The position numbers and the translations under genes were made by a program. Source: Paenibacillus sp. FJAT-26967 (GTDB taxonomy: Bacteria > Bacillota > Bacilli > Paenibacillales > NBRC-103111). From it: a stretch of 64,000 nt of DNA. Shown here piece by piece: positions 60,246 through 64,000 of the stretch (positions are counted from its first letter, which is position 1; the number at the start of each line of letters is the position of its first letter). A model generated the notes under the pieces. It did not search any database, was not told the DNA's origin, and saw nothing but the letters and a program-made list of their open reading frames with translations. The stretch is taken from positions 572,671 through 636,670 of the forward strand of contig NZ_LMXH01000002.1 of the NCBI RefSeq assembly GCF_001541095.1, read 5' to 3'.

Positions 60246-61010
60246 TTACGAGGTTGCTGTCTTATCATGGACAGTGTTCATAACTCGATACCAATACTTG
60301 TAAATCTCCGAGTAACCGATTTTTGAATAAAGTCTCAACGCGGGTTCATTATTTGAAACAACCGCTAAATAACTGTACGATGCTCCATTTTCTTTGCCCC
60401 ATTTTAACAGATGTAGTATCATCTGTTCCGCAAATCCACGGTTTCTGAAATGAATATCTGTCACGATATCGTACAACCCTATGTATTCTCTTTCAATAAC
60501 GCCAAGACCACACGCTACCACTTGTTCTTCGTAGTAAAGCGATACAAAACCTTTCTTGGTCTTGATACTCGAAAGCATGCGTTCCATAACGTTCTTATTC
60601 TCTACATTCACTGTATTGAGCCTGCAAAAATTGTCTAACCAATCGGAAGTCATGAGTTCATTTATGGTGACTGAAGTTAGTTTGGGCTCGTTCAGGTTAT
60701 CTAACTTCAGACTCTGGACACTTGTGGTGTCAATCAATGAATAACCTCTTGTTTCTAATGTGTCGTCTAGATCTGCCGGGTGAACAAAGGGTGTAATTTT
60801 ATAGGTAGTTGGTAAATGATTTGCCGAATACAACTTCTCACACTCTTCAATTTTACGATCCAAATTGTTAGTGGAATAATGAATCGGATTGATGGAGTTG
60901 GCCCGCTTGGTATATCCATCCGCGAAGCGCAGCACCCATCCATCGTATAGCAGGGTAGATAAGGATTGCCAGTGGTTTAAAGATAGTTCTTCAATTAATT
61001 TGTTATCCAT
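60246..61010 (-). CDS. GNAT family N-acetyltransferase (two-domain)
   Basis: 254 residues from the ATG at 61010 (GGAGG 5 bases before; an upstream GTG at 61022 overlaps it). The N-terminal half ('LSLNHWQSLSTLLYDGWVLRFADGYTKRANSINP' type region) is the extra domain seen in larger GNATs; the C-terminal half has motif A 'VTDIHFRNRGFAEQMILHLL' and 'EPALRLYSKIGYSEIYKYWYR'. Substrate unknown. More AT-rich than its neighbours. Confidence 0.87.
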   Translation of the reverse strand: MDNKLIEELSLNHWQSLSTLLYDGWVLRFADGYTKRANSINPIHYSTNNLDRKIEECEKLYSANHLPTTYKITPFVHPADLDDTLETRGYSLIDTTSVQSLKLDNLNEPKLTSVTINELMTSDWLDNFCRLNTVNVENKNVMERMLSSIKTKKGFVSLYYEEQVVACGLGVIEREYIGLYDIVTDIHFRNRGFAEQMILHLLKWGKENGASYSYLAVVSNNEPALRLYSKIGYSEIYKYWYRVMNTVHDKTATS

Positions 61011-61098
61011 AAGTTCCTCCACATCATTTTTGTATAATAATACGTTAATATGAATAAAAATACAATCGAGTGTTGGAGAAACTATGCGAACACGGTTG

Positions 61099-61881
61099 TT
61101 ATTTCCTATGGTTTCGTTCTTTGGTATAAGCGGAAGGCGTTTTTCCCGTCATTTTTTTGAATACGCGCTGAAAATAAGATACATCCTGGTAGCCTAGAAA
61201 TTCCGCAATTTCACTAACTGTGAGCAAAGAATCTATGAGCATATACACGGCTTTCTTTATCCGGACCGAATGGACGTAGTCGCTGATCGTTTGCCCGGTC
61301 ACACGCCGGAAGAGCATAGCTGCATAATTCGGACTTGTGGAAATACAAGCCCCCAGCTCTTCTTTGGTCACTTTCTCCCGGTAATTCGTTTGAATATAAA
61401 GCTTCATCCGCTGAGCGTGCTTTTCAATCTGCGGCGTTACCGGGCCGTTGTCGTGCTCTCTATTTAACAAAGCTATCACTTCTGTCACAATAGCGCTGCT
61501 GCGGATGTCGGCATAAGCATCCTTTTCCAGCCATTCGGTGTATGCCCGGCGAACTCGTTCCAGTACAAATTCAAGCATGCCTGTCTTCATAGTGATCCAG
61601 GATGTCAGGTTTAAGAGCGGAAGAGCAAGCGGCTGATCCAGCCGTAAAGTAAGCACATATTTATCGTGAAGTATGGTTGGAATACTTTTGGCATAAAAGG
61701 CAAGGGACGATGGCAGGAGGAGCAGATCTCCTTTTTCCAGAATCACCTTGTCACCTTCGATCCAGTATATGCATTTACCGTAAGTAACCAGAATGAGCGC
61801 TACTTCCTGCTCGGCAACGGAGGTGTTGTCCACATACCAGTCTGTGCCGCGATCGTGCCGGATGTCTCGTATTGTCAGCAT
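61099..61881 (-). CDS. AraC family transcriptional regulator
   Basis: 260 residues from the ATG at 61881 (AGGAAG upstream; the GTG at 61890 is too close to it). N-terminal cupin-like sensing domain ('DVGTD'-like region absent, but 'KCIYWIEGDKVILEKGDLLLLPS' is typical) and two C-terminal helix-turn-helix units ('LGACISTSPNYAAMLFRRV', 'VSEIAEFLGYQDVSYFQRVFKKMTGKTPSAY'). Soluble sugar-responsive regulator. Divergent from pyruvate kinase; target unknown. Confidence 0.9.
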   Translation of the reverse strand: MLTIRDIRHDRGTDWYVDNTSVAEQEVALILVTYGKCIYWIEGDKVILEKGDLLLLPSSLAFYAKSIPTILHDKYVLTLRLDQPLALPLLNLTSWITMKTGMLEFVLERVRRAYTEWLEKDAYADIRSSAIVTEVIALLNREHDNGPVTPQIEKHAQRMKLYIQTNYREKVTKEELGACISTSPNYAAMLFRRVTGQTISDYVHSVRIKKAVYMLIDSLLTVSEIAEFLGYQDVSYFQRVFKKMTGKTPSAYTKERNHRK

Positions 61882-62007
61882 CGAATCCACTTCCTAAGAG
61901 AGTACTAGAGTACATAGAGTGTATTATAGTTTATTTTCTCCCGTTTCATAACGAATTACAATAGGAGCATCACAACCATTTTAATTGCCAAAGGATGGAT
62001 ACGTACA

Positions 62008-63423
62008 ATGCGCAGAACAAAAATTGTTTGCACCATGGGACCTTCCAGCAGTTCTGTTGATGTTTTGAAAAGTATGATTGCAGCAGGCATGAATGTAGCG
62101 AGGCTTAACATGGCCCACGGGGAACTGGAACAGCACAGCGAGCAAATCAAACGGATCCGGCAGGCGGAGAAAGAGACAGGGAGTATCGTTCCCGTTCTGA
62201 TGGATATCAAAGGGCCGGAGATTCGCATTGGCCTATTGAAAGAGGCATCCTGCGAATTAGCGGCCGGGGATACATTAACATTGACTAGTGACGAAATACA
62301 AGGCGATGCGGCAAGAATTTCAGTAAACTACAAAGACCTGCCCGAGGTGGTTAAGCCGGGGGACAAAATACTGATCGATGATGGTTTGATTGAATTATGT
62401 GTAACTAACGTAAACGGTACGGAAATCCACTGTCTGATTATTAACGGCGGTACACTTAAGCCGAGAAAAGGCGTCAATCTCCCGGGTATACGGACGACCC
62501 TGCCGGGAGTAACGGACCGGGATATCCGGCATATCGAATTCGGGATCGAAGAGAATATTGATATCATTGCAATGTCTTTCGTAAGAAAAGCGGAGGATGT
62601 GCTTACCGTGCGGCGGCTGTTGGAAGAGCGCGGCTGCGGGCACATCCAGATCATATCCAAAATCGAGAACCAGGAAGGCGTCGATGAACTGGAAGCCATC
62701 GTGGAAGCCTCGGACGGCATTATGGTTGCCCGTGGAGATCTTGGCGTGGAGATTCCGGTGGAGGACGTGCCGGTTATCCAGAAGTGGATGATCGAGACGT
62801 GCAGCAAAGCGGGCAAGCCTGTTATTGTGGCTACGCAGATGCTGGATTCGATGCAGCAGAATCCCCGGCCTACCCGCGCTGAAGTAAGCGACGTGGCGAA
62901 TGCGGTGCTGGAGGGAGCGGACGCCGTGATGCTGTCCGGCGAAACAGCAGCCGGCAGATATCCGGTTGAGTCCGTGCTCATGATGGCAACGGTTGCGGTG
63001 AAAGCGGAATCGCTGTATCTCCAGAATGAGCAAAGGATCTCCGTCATGCCTCCTTCCGAGCAGACGATCACCGAAATCATCAGTAGCGCAGCAGTCGGAG
63101 CAGCGGCCGCGCTTCAGGCGAAAGCGATCCTGATTCCGACGGAGAGCGGTTTTACACCGCGGATGGTATCCAAGCACCGGCCCAAATCGCCGATCCTGGC
63201 GGTAACGCGGAGCGAGCAGGTACTGCGCCGGATGTGCCTGCTGTGGGGAGTCACTCCGCTCAAGGGCGAGACCGTGCAGTCTACCGATGATATGTTTGAG
63301 CAGGCGGTTAACAGCGGCCTGCAAAGCGGCTTTCTTGTACAGGGAGACTACACAGTTATTACAGCAGGAGTTCCGATCGGGGAGTCGGGTTCGACTAACT
63401 TGATCAAAATCAAGCAGGTATAA
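62008..63423 (+). CDS. pyk: Pyruvate kinase (short form)
   Basis: 471 residues. Conserved parts are 'TKIVCTMGPSS', 'LMDIKGPEIRIG', catalytic Lys in 'IISKIENQEGVDE', the signature 'IMVARGDLGVEIP', and 'VATQMLDSMQQNPRPTRAEVSDVANAVLEGADAVMLSGETAAGRYP'. It lacks the extra C-terminal PEP-utiliser domain that most Bacillus-group pyruvate kinases carry. Two normally invariant potassium-site positions differ: 'RLNMAHG' instead of RLNFSHG (Ala36 for Ser) and 'DIKGPE' instead of DTKGPE (Ile67). It is probably a second isozyme. Only a weak ribosome binding site (AAAGGA, 12 bases away) is seen. Converts PEP and ADP to pyruvate and ATP. Confidence 0.9.
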   Translation: MRRTKIVCTMGPSSSSVDVLKSMIAAGMNVARLNMAHGELEQHSEQIKRIRQAEKETGSIVPVLMDIKGPEIRIGLLKEASCELAAGDTLTLTSDEIQGDAARISVNYKDLPEVVKPGDKILIDDGLIELCVTNVNGTEIHCLIINGGTLKPRKGVNLPGIRTTLPGVTDRDIRHIEFGIEENIDIIAMSFVRKAEDVLTVRRLLEERGCGHIQIISKIENQEGVDELEAIVEASDGIMVARGDLGVEIPVEDVPVIQKWMIETCSKAGKPVIVATQMLDSMQQNPRPTRAEVSDVANAVLEGADAVMLSGETAAGRYPVESVLMMATVAVKAESLYLQNEQRISVMPPSEQTITEIISSAAVGAAAALQAKAILIPTESGFTPRMVSKHRPKSPILAVTRSEQVLRRMCLLWGVTPLKGETVQSTDDMFEQAVNSGLQSGFLVQGDYTVITAGVPIGESGSTNLIKIKQV

Positions 63424-63479
63424 AGGGAGCAAACTAGTAGACGATACAGAATCGTCTCAGCAAAAGTTGCGCGACATGA

Positions 63480-63512
63480 AGCCGCCTTATTTTCCGGGCG
63501 GCTCTTTCTTTT
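63480..63512 (+). terminator. Intrinsic terminator
   Basis: 7-bp stem AGCCGCC (63480-63486) / GGCGGCT (63497-63503) followed by CTTTCTTTT. It ends the pyruvate kinase gene. Confidence 0.75.
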
Positions 63513-63515
63513 GCC

Positions 63516-63545
63516 TTTTATGCTTCTTCTTTTTATGCTTCTTCT
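63516..63545. repeat. Perfect 15-bp tandem duplication
   Basis: TTTTATGCTTCTTCT occurs twice without a gap (63516-63530, 63531-63545). On the minus strand one frame reads a Lys/His-rich string, but no gene with convincing start signals covers it. Confidence 0.8.
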
Positions 63546-63709
63546 GTATCCGCCCATTCAAAATTATCATTTGCCGGTCGAATTCTCATAATTTCGCCTC
63601 ACTTTCTTTTATGAGAGTTTTATCTTAATCTTATACACAGGAGTATGGATAATCATTAGAATCAGATGGAGTCGATCATTCTAAAACAGAGCTGGAGTCG
63701 GGGACAGAT

Positions 63710-64000
63710 ATGAGAATTGAAATCGAAGATACGAGTATAGAGATGAATATAGAATACGGTAATAGAACGAAGATAGCTATTCACATAGATTCGGTAGGTC
63801 TGCTGACAGTTAAAGTTCCAAATGGTACAAGTAAAGAGGTCATCGTAAGCACAGTGCAGCGTCACGGGAAACAGATTTTAAAGAAATTGCAGGGTATTGC
63901 GGAGGCCAGGGAAACACCTAAAACGAGAGAATATGAGGATAAAGGAAAATTTCTTTATTTAGGGAAAGAATATTTTCTTCATGAGCTGATCGATACGGGT
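63710..64000 (+). CDS. YgjP-like metallopeptidase (DUF45), truncated by window edge
   Basis: 97 codons seen, open at the right edge. The N-terminus is beta-rich: 'IAIHIDSVGLLTVKVPNGTS', then 'VQRHGKQILKKLQGIAEARE' and 'FLYLGKEYFLHELI'. This is the usual N-terminal half of YgjP-type (DUF45) proteins, whose zinc-binding HExxH lies further on and is outside the window. Start at ATG 63710 with a moderate GGAG upstream; the preceding reading frame is closed by a TGA. Confidence 0.75.
   Translation, partial: MRIEIEDTSIEMNIEYGNRTKIAIHIDSVGLLTVKVPNGTSKEVIVSTVQRHGKQILKKLQGIAEARETPKTREYEDKGKFLYLGKEYFLHELIDTG

Noticed and set aside
62328-63432. Minus-strand open frames of 250 and 345 codons opposite pyruvate kinase
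   Set aside because: Antisense shadows of a clearly coding gene; composition rich in Ser/Arg/His without any domain.
63540-63595. 18-codon minus-strand frame before the tandem repeat
   Set aside because: Only a moderate ribosome binding site (GTGAGG), no terminator and no recognised family.
1-64000. Search by eye for tRNA, rRNA, CRISPR arrays and insertion sequences
   Set aside because: No repeat-spacer pattern, transposase motif, terminal inverted repeats of an IS, or tRNA/rRNA signature was seen.

Overview
The window looks like a chromosomal segment of a spore-forming, low-to-mid-GC Firmicute, most probably a Paenibacillus or close relative. Pointers are AGGAGG-type ribosome binding sites on almost every gene, several TTG/GTG starts, clusters of CUT1 sugar ABC genes (SBP plus two permeases, no ATPase) with YesM/YesN or AraC regulators, a YjcZ-type small protein, HelD, DUF2188, and Ku plus split LigD. 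There are no rRNA, tRNA, CRISPR, prophage or transposase genes. All calls are from reading the sequence; no database search was possible.

Layout. 1-9.7 kb: edge-truncated EcsC protein, MFS exporter, a protein with tandem Ig-like repeats, HrpB helicase, GNAT, molybdate ModA-ModB without ModC, a 43-aa small protein and DUF3817. 9.8-17.3 kb: HelD, a promoter/terminator pair that looks like a small RNA gene, a SAM methyltransferase, a GmhB-like HAD phosphatase, and an NHEJ operon (Ku, separate LigD ligase and LigD polymerase). 17.4-33.7 kb: a carbohydrate utilisation locus (SGNH esterase, SBP, YesM-type kinase, YesN-type regulator, two permeases, second SBP, glycosidase-like protein) interrupted between regulator and permeases by an AT-rich island of about 3.6 kb. 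The island encodes a membrane-anchored hypothetical protein, a TlpA-like thioredoxin, a secreted DUF6345 protein with a caspase-like His/Cys pair, and a secreted propeptide-like partner. 33.8-38.2 kb: small membrane protein, then a minus-strand sugar/polyol operon (isomerase, FAD oxidoreductase, Gfo/Idh/MocA) and a YjcZ-type peptide gene. 38.5-45.1 kb: large catalase, MBL hydrolase with its own TetR repressor and twin operators, DUF1697, ChrA, DUF2268 protease. 45.2-48.9 kb: sulfonate/taurine uptake and dioxygenase genes behind a promoter, palindromic operator and leader terminator. 49-56.7 kb: a second CUT1 locus with a membrane AraC regulator, two cre-like sites, an ACMSD-type amidohydrolase and a Rieske ferredoxin. 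56.8-64 kb: DinG-like helicase, lipoproteins, GNAT, AraC regulator, a short pyruvate kinase with an altered potassium-site motif, and an edge-truncated YgjP-like metalloprotease.

How it fits together. The two CUT1 loci bring in oligosaccharides or other organic substrates through shared ATPases encoded elsewhere, each under its own sensor/AraC regulator. The molybdate and sulfonate importers also lack an ATPase here. The most unusual content is the AT-rich island: base composition, foreign promoters and a gene fossil at its right edge suggest acquisition, and its secreted His/Cys protein with a propeptide-like neighbour and a thiol oxidoreductase is the best candidate for an undescribed system.
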